A stretch of DNA of 32,107 bases from Ardenticatenia bacterium (GTDB taxonomy: Bacteria; Chloroflexota; Anaerolineae; 4572-78; NAK82), in NCBI GenBank assembly GCA_003130875.1, contig QEXY01000169.1, positions 1 to 32,107 of the forward strand. Direction: 5' to 3'. Of this stretch, positions 25,714 through 32,107 are shown piece by piece. The notes beneath the pieces are model-generated. The model did not search any database. It was not told the origin of the DNA and saw only the letters and a program-made list of their open reading frames with translations. The translations under genes were made by a program, and so were the position numbers. The first letter of the stretch is position 1; each line of letters starts with the position of its first letter.

Positions 25714-26688
25714 TCAAGCGGCAGCCGCCCGTTGACGCAACAGACGTCCTACCGCGAAGGCCACCAGCGCCACCACCAATGCCCCGATCACACCCGCTAG
25801 GATGGTCGAGAGAGGAGTCTCGCCCAGGAAGGGGATCACATAGTCGGGGAACAGCTCATAAGGCGGCGTCATAGCGACCTCCTCGAACCCCATATCGATG
25901 GCGACGCGCTCCAGACCGTCTGGGTCAGCGGAAGCGATAGGGGATAGAACGGCGACGAATAAAGCGATCACCAAGCCCACGATCACCCAGCCGCGGCCGC
26001 CACCGGTGCGCACGGCCTCGGCCGCCACCAGGTCAGGGCGCACCTGCATCACAAATGCCAGCGCCGCCATGGTGATCAGACCTTCGCCGATACCGATCAA
26101 CATATGCACCCCCAGCATTGCCGGCACTACAATGGCGAACGGCGAGGTGCCGCTGAACCCCAGCTGCAAGGCGGTGAACAATGCACCGGCTACGACCGAT
26201 AGCCAGGCCAGCACGCCGGCCACGACCAAGCGCACCCCCTTGCTTTGGCGCGCGGCCAAACCATGATAGAGGCTGCCCAGCGCGGCGGTCACCAATCCCA
26301 TATTGAAGATGTTGGCGCCCATGACCAGCAATCCGCCATCCTGGAAGAGCAGGCCTTGCACGATGATTACACACGCCATCACCAGCATGCCAGCCCAAGG
26401 CCCCAGCATCACCGCCGCCAGCACGCCACCCAACAGATGTCCCGAAGTACCGCCCGCGATCGGAAAATTGATCATCTGGGCGGCGAAGATGAAAGCGGCC
26501 ATCACCCCCATCAACGGGATCTGACGTTCACCCAGCTGCTGTTGCGTCTTGCGGATAGCGAGCAGCAGCAACGCCACCGTGATCACCCAAAAGATCAGCG
26601 CCACCGGCATGCTCAGAAACCCATCGGGGATGTGCATACGAGGAACTACGACCTCTTCCCAGAGACGTGTGAGCAATGCAATGTTCAT
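25714..26688 (-). CDS. cbiM: Cobalt/nickel ECF substrate-binding protein CbiM with fused PDGLE (CbiN/NikN-like) domain
   Basis: The S component begins its conserved region with MHIPDGFLS (Met18-His19 in this reading). In NikM/CbiM structures the mature N-terminal Met-His coordinates the metal, together with a His near residue 67 and others. Membrane segments with FIFAAQMINFPIAGGTSGHLLGG follow. The C-terminal part, SADPDGLERVA, then an extracytoplasmic loop and a last helix (residues about 295-317), is the PDGLE domain that in other operons is the separate small subunit. The ATG at 26688 has AGGAG 7 nt upstream but adds 17 residues before MHIPDG; the ATG at 26637 gives the canonical N-terminus but a poor SD. 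Whether the ion is cobalt or nickel cannot be decided from the sequence. Confidence 0.9.
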   Translation of the reverse strand: MNIALLTRLWEEVVVPRMHIPDGFLSMPVALIFWVITVALLLLAIRKTQQQLGERQIPLMGVMAAFIFAAQMINFPIAGGTSGHLLGGVLAAVMLGPWAGMLVMACVIIVQGLLFQDGGLLVMGANIFNMGLVTAALGSLYHGLAARQSKGVRLVVAGVLAWLSVVAGALFTALQLGFSGTSPFAIVVPAMLGVHMLIGIGEGLITMAALAFVMQVRPDLVAAEAVRTGGGRGWVIVGLVIALFVAVLSPIASADPDGLERVAIDMGFEEVAMTPPYELFPDYVIPFLGETPLSTILAGVIGALVVALVAFAVGRLLRQRAAAA

Positions 26689-26719
26689 AGCAATTCTCCT
26701 TTCCGTCGCTTACCGGATA

Positions 26720-26745
26720 CCTTATTGCAATCAATTGCAATAAGG
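26720..26745. promoter_or_regulatory. Operator palindrome of the cbiMQO operon
   Basis: CCTTATTGCAAT at 26720-26731 is followed after 2 nt by its exact complement at 26734-26745, a perfect 12-bp-arm inverted repeat. It abuts the -10 box of the cbiM promoter and contains the predicted transcript start, so a bound protein would block transcription. Within it TTGCAA occurs twice with 4 nt between. This resembles, but does not equal, the TTGCAA-N5-TTGCAA box of the nickel-responsive Fur-family regulator Nur. No regulator gene is nearby. Confidence 0.75.
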
Positions 26746-26774
26746 AGTATATCACACCTTGGACAAAACGTCAA
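26746..26774 (-). promoter_or_regulatory. Promoter of cbiMQO
   Basis: On the minus strand TTGACG (26774-26769) and TATACT (26751-26746) are 17 bp apart. The start near 26739 falls in the palindrome, leaving about 50 nt before the ATG at 26688. No cobalamin riboswitch is visible in this leader. Confidence 0.75.
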
Positions 26775-26798
26775 AAACCTTAAGCCTCTTTCACCTCC

Positions 26799-26826
26799 TT
26801 GACACCTTATCAAGCACCGTTATAAT
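26799..26826 (+). promoter_or_regulatory. Consensus promoter of the acetyltransferase gene
   Basis: TTGACA (26799-26804) and TATAAT (26821-26826) are both perfect, 16 bp apart. The transcript should start at about 26833, on or next to the ATG at 26834, so the message is probably leaderless. Confidence 0.8.
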
Positions 26827-26833
26827 GTGCTCA

Positions 26834-27748
26834 ATGTCTCGAACCGTTCTGCCTGGTGTGCGCGTGCCATATGGCATACGTCCGGCCATTGCATCGGACC
26901 GCGGTGCGATCCAATATCTGCTCAATCACTCCTGGCGCGTTTACCTGCCGGCTGGCTTCCAATGGTTGGAGCAACGCCTCACCGCCGGGGATTGTTGGGT
27001 GATGGTCGAAGGCAGGCGCGAGGTCGCCGGCGTCGTCGCGGTGCTCAGGCGCCATCCGGAGGTAGTCAGCATCGTAGGTGCAGCTGTGCGCAACGGCATG
27101 CCTGTTGCACTCTATGTCGAGATGACACTGGCAACCCTAGAGCTTTATGGACGCCGGCAACGTGCGTGTGGCTTGACTTGTCTGGGCAGCGCCTCATGGC
27201 TGAGCGAGACGCTCTCCGCCCAGGGTTTTCGAGCTTGTGAGCACGTCATCACGTATGGCTGGCAAGCCCGGCCCATTTCCGTCACCGGCAATACCACGGT
27301 TACGGTGGAGCCTGTCCGCTATCACGAGCTTGAAGCCGTCGCTGCCATCGACCGGCAGATCTTTGCACCAGTGTGGCACAAACCCTATGATGAACTGGAA
27401 TTTGCCCTGGGCAGGGCCGATTACTTCGTCGTGGCGAAACATGAACAACGCATTGTGGGATACTGTTGGAGCGAATGGAGCGAGACGCGCGGCCATCTCA
27501 CCCGTCTGGGGGTCGTAGAGGATTGGCAGGGCAAAGGCGTGGGTACACGATTGCTCACCGAGGCGCTGAATGCTATGGTACAGTTCGGCATCACCTGGGT
27601 CACCCTCAACACGCAGGTGAGCAATTGGCCAGCACGCCGCCTGTACGAACGCCACGGGTTTCGCAACCTCGGACAGGCGGTGCCGCTCTTATGGAAAGAT
27701 TTGAGGGCCACCTCCCCCAACCCCGACGCCTCTGTCTCCTTGGGATGA
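26834..27748 (+). CDS. Double-GNAT-domain N-acetyltransferase
   Basis: The 304-residue product has an N-terminal GNAT-like half (GIRPAIASDRGAIQYLL...VEGRREVAGVVAVLR) with a degenerate acetyl-CoA loop. The complete C-terminal GNAT domain (about residues 155-290) has DYFVVAKHEQRIVGYCW, LTRLGVVEDWQGKGVGTRLLTEAL (the Q-G-K-G-V-G pyrophosphate loop) and NWPARRLYERHGFRNLG. The acceptor is unknown; RimI-like protein acetylation is only one option. The ATG at 26834 coincides with the predicted transcription start and no SD precedes it; ATG 26825 lies inside the -10 box and cannot be used from this promoter. It diverges from cbiMQO and is followed 48 nt later by malic enzyme. Confidence 0.82.
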   Translation: MSRTVLPGVRVPYGIRPAIASDRGAIQYLLNHSWRVYLPAGFQWLEQRLTAGDCWVMVEGRREVAGVVAVLRRHPEVVSIVGAAVRNGMPVALYVEMTLATLELYGRRQRACGLTCLGSASWLSETLSAQGFRACEHVITYGWQARPISVTGNTTVTVEPVRYHELEAVAAIDRQIFAPVWHKPYDELEFALGRADYFVVAKHEQRIVGYCWSEWSETRGHLTRLGVVEDWQGKGVGTRLLTEALNAMVQFGITWVTLNTQVSNWPARRLYERHGFRNLGQAVPLLWKDLRATSPNPDASVSLG

Positions 27749-27796
27749 CGTGGCCCACCCGCATGCTTTGCTCAGGAGATTGGGAGAACGCAAGAT

Positions 27797-29107
27797 ATGG
27801 CCCTGATCACCCGTGATGCGGCGCTGGATTACCACGCCCGAGGAAGGCCGGGCAAGCTGGAGGTCGTCCCCACCAAGCCGGTGGTGACCCAAATCGACCT
27901 CTCCTTGGCATACACCCCCGGGGTGGCGGTGCCGGTTTTGGAGATCGAGGCGCACCCTGAGGCAGCGTATCGCTATACCGCCAAAAGCAACCTGGTGGCG
28001 GTGGTCTCCGATGGGAGTGCGATTCTCGGATTGGGCAACCGCGGCGCCCTGGCATCCAAACCTGTCATGGAAGGCAAGGCGGTGCTGTTCAAACGCTTTG
28101 CCGACGTGGATGCGTTCGATATCGAGGTCAACGCCACCAGCCCGGAAGAATTCATCTGCGTGATGCAGGCCATCGCCCCGACCTTCGGCGGCATCAACCT
28201 GGAGGACATCAAGGCACCGGAGTGTTTTGAGATTGAGGAAACGCTCAAAGGCAGCCTGGACATCCCCGTCTTTCACGACGATCAGCACGGCACAGCGATC
28301 ATCGCCACTGCTGGTCTGCTGAATGCGCTGGAGCTCGTGGGAAAGCACAAGGAAGAGGTGACCATCGTTATCAACGGCGCCGGCGCCGCCGCGATCGCCT
28401 GCGCCAAGATGTTCGTCTTGGCCGGCTTTCCGCGCGAACACATCACCATGCTGGACACGCACGGGGTCATCTACGCCGGACGTCGCGAGGGGATGAACGT
28501 GCACAAGGCGCAATTCGCCCGAGCGACGCAGGCGCGCACGCTGGCCGAGGCCTTGCGCGGTGCCGATGTGTTCGTCGGCCTGTCGGTGGGCAATGTGGTC
28601 AGCGCGGAGATGGTGCGCTCTATGGCAAGGCGGCCGATCATTTTCGCTATGGCCAACCCTGATCCGGAAATCCCTTACGAACTGGCCAAGCAGGTCTGTC
28701 CCGACGCCATCATTGCCACTGGCCGCAGCGATTACCCGAACCAGGTCAACAATGTGTTGGGTTTTCCGTTCATCTTTCGCGGCGCCCTGGACGTGCATGC
28801 CCGACAGATCAACGAGGAAATGAAGCTGGCAGCCTGCTACGCGCTGGCTGCATTGGCACGCGAACCAGTGCCGGAAGAGGTGTTGCGCGCCTATCAGCTC
28901 ACATCGCTGCAGTTCGGCGCTGATTATATTATTCCCAAGCCGCTCGACCCGCGCGTATTGCTGTGGGAGGCGCCGGCGGTGGCTGAGGCGGCGATGAAAA
29001 CTGGAGTGGCGCGTCAACCCGTCGACCTGGACATCTATCGCGCCCAGCTGGAAAAGCGCCAGGCGCGATTGACGCGTCTCCTGGAAGTGGCTGGCTCGAT
29101 CGCATAG
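27797..29107 (+). CDS. Malic enzyme (malate dehydrogenase, oxaloacetate-decarboxylating)
   Basis: It oxidatively decarboxylates malate to pyruvate and CO2. The 436-residue protein has the malic-enzyme N-terminal domain with YTPGVA (Tyr40), [21 protein letters not shown] (Lys95), [12 protein letters not shown] and HDDQHGTA, the catalytic and metal-binding set. The NAD(P) domain has [10 protein letters not shown], an Asp at the end of the second strand (ITMLD220, favouring NAD as inference), then [10 protein letters not shown] and [26 protein letters not shown]. It is the short form without the phosphotransacetylase-like C-terminal domain of MaeB. GGGAG lies upstream of the ATG. A run-through transcript from the acetyltransferase promoter is possible. 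With PPDK and citrate synthase in the same window it handles the pyruvate/malate/oxaloacetate node. Confidence 0.95.
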   Translation: MALITRDAALDYHARGRPGKLEVVPTKPVVTQIDLSLAYTPGVAVPVLEIEAHPEAAYRYTAKSNLVAVVSDGSAILGLGNRGALASKPVMEGKAVLFKRFADVDAFDIEVNATSPEEFICVMQAIAPTFGGINLEDIKAPECFEIEETLKGSLDIPVFHDDQHGTAIIATAGLLNALELVGKHKEEVTIVINGAGAAAIACAKMFVLAGFPREHITMLDTHGVIYAGRREGMNVHKAQFARATQARTLAEALRGADVFVGLSVGNVVSAEMVRSMARRPIIFAMANPDPEIPYELAKQVCPDAIIATGRSDYPNQVNNVLGFPFIFRGALDVHARQINEEMKLAACYALAALAREPVPEEVLRAYQLTSLQFGADYIIPKPLDPRVLLWEAPAVAEAAMKTGVARQPVDLDIYRAQLEKRQARLTRLLEVAGSIA

Positions 29108-29249
29108 AGGCCGGACACGCCGAAGCGGCTGAATGGACGGAAGGGATTCATCACACGGCAAGGAACCCTGTAGAAACCTGTAGGGTGGTTGTGGTGGGGC
29201 AGCACGATGCGAATTTCGTCGCGCGCACCGCAAATTGGCGCGATGGCAG

Positions 29250-29278
29250 ATGTGTGCATATTGCATATTGACACACAT
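29250..29278. promoter_or_regulatory. Inverted repeat with internal direct repeat upstream of citrate synthase
   Basis: ATGTGTG (29250-29256) is complementary to CACACAT (29272-29278). Between the arms CATATTG occurs twice in tandem (29257-29263 and 29264-29270). A consensus-like TTGACA at 29268-29273 overlaps it, with only a poor -10 (CATGAC, 29291-29296) at 17 bp. It may be a protein-binding site at the citrate synthase promoter. The rest of the 29108-29334 gap shows no coding. Confidence 0.4.
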
Positions 29279-29334
29279 TATGCTCCGATCCATGACGTAA
29301 CCGCGGTACCGACGTATGTAGGAGATGAAAGAGG

Positions 29335-30486
29335 ATGGTAGTCGAAACACAAGTGCAGGTTCACGCAGGTTTAGAAGGGATCGTCGTGGCTCGCACGCGG
29401 ATGAGCAAAGTGATCGGCGAGGAAGGGCGGCTGATCTATGCCGGATATGATATCCACGACCTGGCTGAACATGCCTCGTTTGAGGAAGTGGCCTATATGT
29501 TCTGGTATTGTTGCCTGCCCAATCGCCGCCAGCTGCTCAGCTTCGAGGACAGCTTGCGCAGCCGGCGCAATATCCCCTTCCATGTGATGGATTTGATCCG
29601 CTCGGCACCCACAGTACAATCGCACCCCATGTCCGTACTGCGCACAGCGGTCTCGGCATTGGCACTGGGCGATCCCGGCTCCAACGATATCTCGCAGGCG
29701 AGCAATCTGCGTCGCGCGGCGGACATCACGGCCAAGATCCCCACCATCGTGGCAGCGCACGACCGCAATCGCAAAGGTCTGGAAGTGATCGGCCCGCGCG
29801 AGGACCTCGACCATGCATCCAACTTCCTGTACATGCTCCACGGCCAGATGCCCTCCGAAGTGGAGAGTCGCGCGCTCAACCTATACCTGGTGCTCTTGGC
29901 CGACCACGAGTTCAACGCCTCGACCTTTTCGGCACGCGTCACCGCCAGCACCCAGTCCGACATCTTTTCGGCCATCACCAGCGCATTGGGCACCCTGAAA
30001 GGGCCGGCCCACGGCGGCGCCGCTGAGCAAACGATGCTGCAGATCCTTGAGATCGGCGACCCGGATAACGTCGAGGCATGGTATCGCGCAGCGCGTGCCC
30101 AGGGCAAACGTATCTATGGGATGGGCCATCGCGTGTATAAAACCCAAGACCCGCGCGCGGTGCATTTGCAACGCGCTACCGCGCAACTGGCTGAACTGGG
30201 CGACCCGCGATGGTATCAGATCGCGCTCAAGCTGGAGCAGGTGGCACGCGAAGATCCCTACATGATCGAGCGCAAGATTTACTGCAATGTGGACTTCTAC
30301 TCTGCACCCCTGCTCTACTACCTGGGCATCGATCCCGATCTATTCACCTGCATCTTCGCGATGGCGCGCGTCGTGGGCTGGATCGGCCATCTGCTGGAGC
30401 AATATTCGGACAACCGCCTGATTCGGCCGCGTTCGGAGTACATCGGGCCGGAAGATCTGCGCTGGGTGCCAATCGAGGAGCGCTGA
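29335..30486 (+). CDS. gltA: Citrate synthase
   Basis: It condenses oxaloacetate and acetyl-CoA to citrate in the cytoplasm. The 383-residue protein is of the short, Gram-positive/thermophile type. Active-site residues are visible: His191 (LADHEFNASTF), His226 (KGPAHGGAAE), His265 (GMGHRVYKTQDPRA), Asp320 (YCNVDFYSAPL) and Arg361/364 near the end. The loop after VDF and the length fit citrate and 2-methylcitrate synthases about equally; no prpB/prpD neighbours are present, so citrate synthase is preferred. The ATG at 29335 is preceded by TAGGAG about 11 nt away. Malic enzyme lies upstream on the same strand, with a 227-bp gap suggesting an own promoter. Downstream, a short CACCC/GGGTG hairpin near 30489-30507 lacks a U-run. 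Confidence 0.93.
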   Translation: MVVETQVQVHAGLEGIVVARTRMSKVIGEEGRLIYAGYDIHDLAEHASFEEVAYMFWYCCLPNRRQLLSFEDSLRSRRNIPFHVMDLIRSAPTVQSHPMSVLRTAVSALALGDPGSNDISQASNLRRAADITAKIPTIVAAHDRNRKGLEVIGPREDLDHASNFLYMLHGQMPSEVESRALNLYLVLLADHEFNASTFSARVTASTQSDIFSAITSALGTLKGPAHGGAAEQTMLQILEIGDPDNVEAWYRAARAQGKRIYGMGHRVYKTQDPRAVHLQRATAQLAELGDPRWYQIALKLEQVAREDPYMIERKIYCNVDFYSAPLLYYLGIDPDLFTCIFAMARVVGWIGHLLEQYSDNRLIRPRSEYIGPEDLRWVPIEER

Positions 30487-30676
30487 GCCACCCTCCTGAA
30501 GGGGTGCACGTTACGATCGTCCTCCAGACTCCTGGCCGACCGTCCACCTGGGCCGATCAAGATGGCAGCATCTTCGCAGTGGGATGTTGGCACGCGCCAG
30601 CTCGCCATACGGCTGACATGTCTATTCCGAGGCACCCTGTATCCAAAAACCGGAGCACACGTCTGAGAAGTCAGGT

Positions 30677-31495
30677 TCAACCCAGCGCCACATCCAGGAT
30701 CATCATGATCGTAAAGCCCATCATGGTGCCGAAGGTGGCAATATGGGTGCTCTGTTCGAGCTGCGATTCGGGGATCAGCTCCTCGATCACGACGTAGATC
30801 ATCGCTCCGGCGGCAAAGGCCAGCGCATAAGGCAGGAGAGGGCGCGCCAGCACCACCGCCGCGGCCCCCACCACGCCGGCTATGGGTTCCACCACCGCGG
30901 ATAGCTGGCCGAACCAGAAGCTCTTCAAGCGGCTCATCCCCTCACGCCGCAGCGGCGCCGCCACCGCAGTGCCCTCGGGCAGGTTCTGCAGCCCAATGCC
31001 GAGCGCCAACGCCGCTGCCCCCGCCAGCGAAGCGCCGGGGATGTCATTCGCCACCGCACCGAAAGCAACCCCGACAGCCAGTCCCTCTGGAATGTTATGT
31101 AATGTAATCGCCAGCACCAACAGAATACTGCGTTGCCAGCTCGTCTTGATGCCTTCCGCCTCGCTGAGCGGAAAACCCAGATGCAGGTGTGGCAACACAC
31201 GATCGACCAGCCACAGGAAACCGCCGCCCAACAGGAAACCGGATGCCACCGGCAGCCAGGTCGGCAGAGAGCCTTCCTCCTCCGCCAGTTCGATCGCCGG
31301 CGCCAGCAGCGACCAGTAGCTGGCCGCGACCATCACCCCCGCTGCGAAGCCCAACATGCCGTTGAGCAGCTGTTTGTTCACATCTTTGAAAAAGAAGACC
31401 GCCCCCGCGCCGACTGCGGTCAAAAACCAGGTGAAACAGGTGGCCAGCAACGCTTGCAGGACAGGCCCCAATGCTTCAAACCAAGCCATGATCAT
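30677..31495 (-). CDS. ZIP-family metal transporter, GufA-like
   Basis: The 272-residue protein has about eight membrane helices. The two metal-binding helices carry [17 protein letters not shown] (HNxPEG) and [14 protein letters not shown] (QNxPEG), the ZIP signature in its GufA-type variant. A His-rich cytoplasmic loop ([10 protein letters not shown]) lies between helices 3 and 4. It moves Zn2+ or other divalent ions into the cytoplasm. The open frame reaches 31576, but that start lies upstream of the predicted promoter; ATG 31495 follows AGGGAAGGGG and begins the membrane domain. The gene converges on citrate synthase; no operon partners. Confidence 0.9.
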   Translation of the reverse strand: MIMAWFEALGPVLQALLATCFTWFLTAVGAGAVFFFKDVNKQLLNGMLGFAAGVMVAASYWSLLAPAIELAEEEGSLPTWLPVASGFLLGGGFLWLVDRVLPHLHLGFPLSEAEGIKTSWQRSILLVLAITLHNIPEGLAVGVAFGAVANDIPGASLAGAAALALGIGLQNLPEGTAVAAPLRREGMSRLKSFWFGQLSAVVEPIAGVVGAAAVVLARPLLPYALAFAAGAMIYVVIEELIPESQLEQSTHIATFGTMMGFTIMMILDVALG

Positions 31496-31540
31496 CGCCC
31501 CTTCCCTCCCTACGATGTGTCCCAGCCTGGATGATATGCA

Positions 31541-31569
31541 ACAATACCAGAGACCCATAGGGTTGGCAA
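31541..31569 (-). promoter_or_regulatory. Promoter of the ZIP transporter gene
   Basis: On the minus strand TTGCCA (31569-31564) and TATTGT (31546-31541) lie 17 bp apart. The start near 31534 gives a leader of about 39 nt before ATG 31495, which supports the shorter protein. Confidence 0.5.
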
Positions 31570-31584
31570 GCACCACGTGTGTGG

Positions 31585-31643
31585 ACCGAGCCGCGACCGT
31601 AAGGGAGCGGTGATGCGCCGCTCGCCGATGCGTACCGCTCGGT
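31585..31643. repeat. REP-like nested inverted repeat
   Basis: Outer arms ACCGAGC (31585-31591) and GCTCGGT (31637-31643) enclose inner arms GAGCGG (31605-31610) and CCGCTC (31618-31623). The segment between two divergent genes is GC-rich and non-coding. Its CCGCGACCGTAAGGGAGCGG core looks like the dispersed intergenic repeats seen in many genomes, but copy number cannot be judged from this window. Confidence 0.45.
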
Positions 31644-31719
31644 TCAAGAACCTATCCCTAAAAGAGCAGGTCTCGGGAACTTCTGCGAGGTGCGCCACGT
31701 CATACGAGACACAACAGTT

Positions 31720-31749
31720 TTGGAATAGAGCATTTTTTGCACGTATAAT
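31720..31749 (+). promoter_or_regulatory. Promoter of the secreted protease gene
   Basis: TTGGAA (31720-31725) and a perfect TATAAT (31744-31749) are 18 bp apart. The transcript would begin near 31756, only about 3 nt before the ATG at 31759. Confidence 0.65.
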
Positions 31750-31758
31750 TTCGACGTT

Positions 31759-32107
31759 ATGCTGAGTGGTCAACGCCTTGCGCGGTGGGTGTGTGTCATA
31801 TACTGCGTCGCATTGCCGGTGCTCGCTCTGGCGCTTGTCGGGGCACCCGGCGGAGCGGCCTGGGCACATCCGCCGGACAAACCTCCGTCACCCCCGCCCG
31901 CCGAGGACTTCATCCCCGGTCGTGTCCTGGTCAAGTTCAAGCCTTCTGTCGGTGCGGCGGCCGTCCACGACCGGTTGGCTGAGCAAGGCCTGCGCGCCAG
32001 CGGGGTCATCGCCGGCCTGGACGTGTTCAAGGTAGAGGTGCCGCCCGGAAAGGAGTGGGAGGCGATCGCCCGGCTGCGCGCCCGCGCCGACGTGCTCTAT
32101 GCAGAGC
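31759..32107 (+). CDS. Secreted subtilisin-like (S8) protease, N-terminal part only
   Basis: The frame from ATG 31759 is open to the window edge, giving 116 residues. A signal peptide is clear: basic start (SGQRLARW), hydrophobic core (residues about 11-29) and A-W-A at 34-36, before a Pro-rich stretch. The following segment (FIPGRVLVKFKPSVGAAAVHD ... GLDVFKVEVPPGKEWEAIARL ... ADVLYAE) matches the inhibitor/propeptide at the start of fervidolysin-type S8 proteases, which is folded ahead of the catalytic domain and then removed. The catalytic Asp/His/Ser region lies beyond the window. No SD is visible; the promoter places the message start almost at the ATG. It could also be a non-catalytic protein sharing this domain, but S8 is most likely. 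Confidence 0.75.
   Translation, partial: MLSGQRLARWVCVIYCVALPVLALALVGAPGGAAWAHPPDKPPSPPPAEDFIPGRVLVKFKPSVGAAAVHDRLAEQGLRASGVIAGLDVFKVEVPPGKEWEAIARLRARADVLYAE

Noticed and set aside
24857-26760. Cobalamin riboswitch for the cbiMQO operon
   Set aside because: The leader between the promoter and cbiM is only about 50 nt and lacks a B12-box-like sequence.
27689-29350. Long 553-codon open frame on the minus strand opposite malic enzyme
   Set aside because: It lies fully antisense to a convincing malic enzyme gene, is rich in His/Arg/Gln as shadows of GC-rich genes are, and shows no domain.
31496-31576. N-terminal extension of the ZIP transporter
   Set aside because: Its start would lie upstream of the predicted promoter and it has no SD; ATG 31495 is better.
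1-32107. CRISPR array, tRNA or rRNA gene
   Set aside because: No regularly spaced repeats and no cloverleaf or rRNA-like segments were recognised in any intergenic region; a tRNA scan was not possible here.

Overview
The window reads as a chromosomal segment of a GC-rich, free-living bacterium, most probably a member of the Chloroflexota. That placement is an inference from gene content and protein style: large membrane glycosyltransferases next to an O-antigen-ligase/TPR protein, a YfhO-type giant, a GldA/GldFG-like ABC system with DUF4340, pyruvate phosphate dikinase, and a tryptophanase-type lyase. No rRNA or tRNA is present to confirm it. Promoters are of the ordinary housekeeping type, with repeated perfect TATAAT boxes.

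Layout. The left edge (1-343, minus) holds a broken ISAs1-family transposase that runs out of the window. Next comes a minus-strand envelope pair, a GT-C-type membrane protein and a Wzy/O-antigen-ligase-like protein with a TPR tail (504-4868). Diverging from it is a plus-strand run: plsX, a NERD-like membrane protein overlapping it, and an 802-residue YfhO-like membrane protein (4971-9106). An 89-bp MITE-like element with 8-bp target duplications sits at 9141-9229, in the probable leader of a small regulatory cluster: a double-XRE protein, a TPR protein and a STAS-domain anti-sigma antagonist (9291-10939). A large hairpin separates this from ppdK (minus, 11082-13787). Upstream of ppdK is a radical SAM/SPASM-like orphan (minus, 14001-15500). 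Then comes a minus-strand ABC export operon: ATPase, a permease fused to a GldG-like domain, and DUF4340 (15772-20707).

Diverging again are a tryptophanase-like lyase, a DUF123/GIY-YIG protein and a GT4 glycosyltransferase (20900-23951). The next block is a complete cobalt/nickel ECF uptake operon, cbiM-cbiQ-cbiO (minus, 24083-26688). It is controlled by a strong promoter whose start site lies in a perfect 12-bp-arm palindrome. Then follow a double-GNAT acetyltransferase that looks leaderless, malic enzyme, citrate synthase, a GufA-like ZIP metal transporter (minus), and the truncated start of a secreted subtilisin-like protease at the right edge (31759-32107).

Functional themes are envelope polysaccharide and lipid synthesis (GT-C, Wzy, YfhO, PlsX, GT4), the PEP-pyruvate-malate-oxaloacetate-citrate node (PPDK, malic enzyme, citrate synthase), and transition-metal uptake (CbiMQO, ZIP). 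The least explained parts are the XRE-XRE/TPR/STAS cluster with its MITE leader, the orphan radical SAM enzyme, the metal-operon palindrome, and two genes whose promoters place the transcript start on or next to the start codon.
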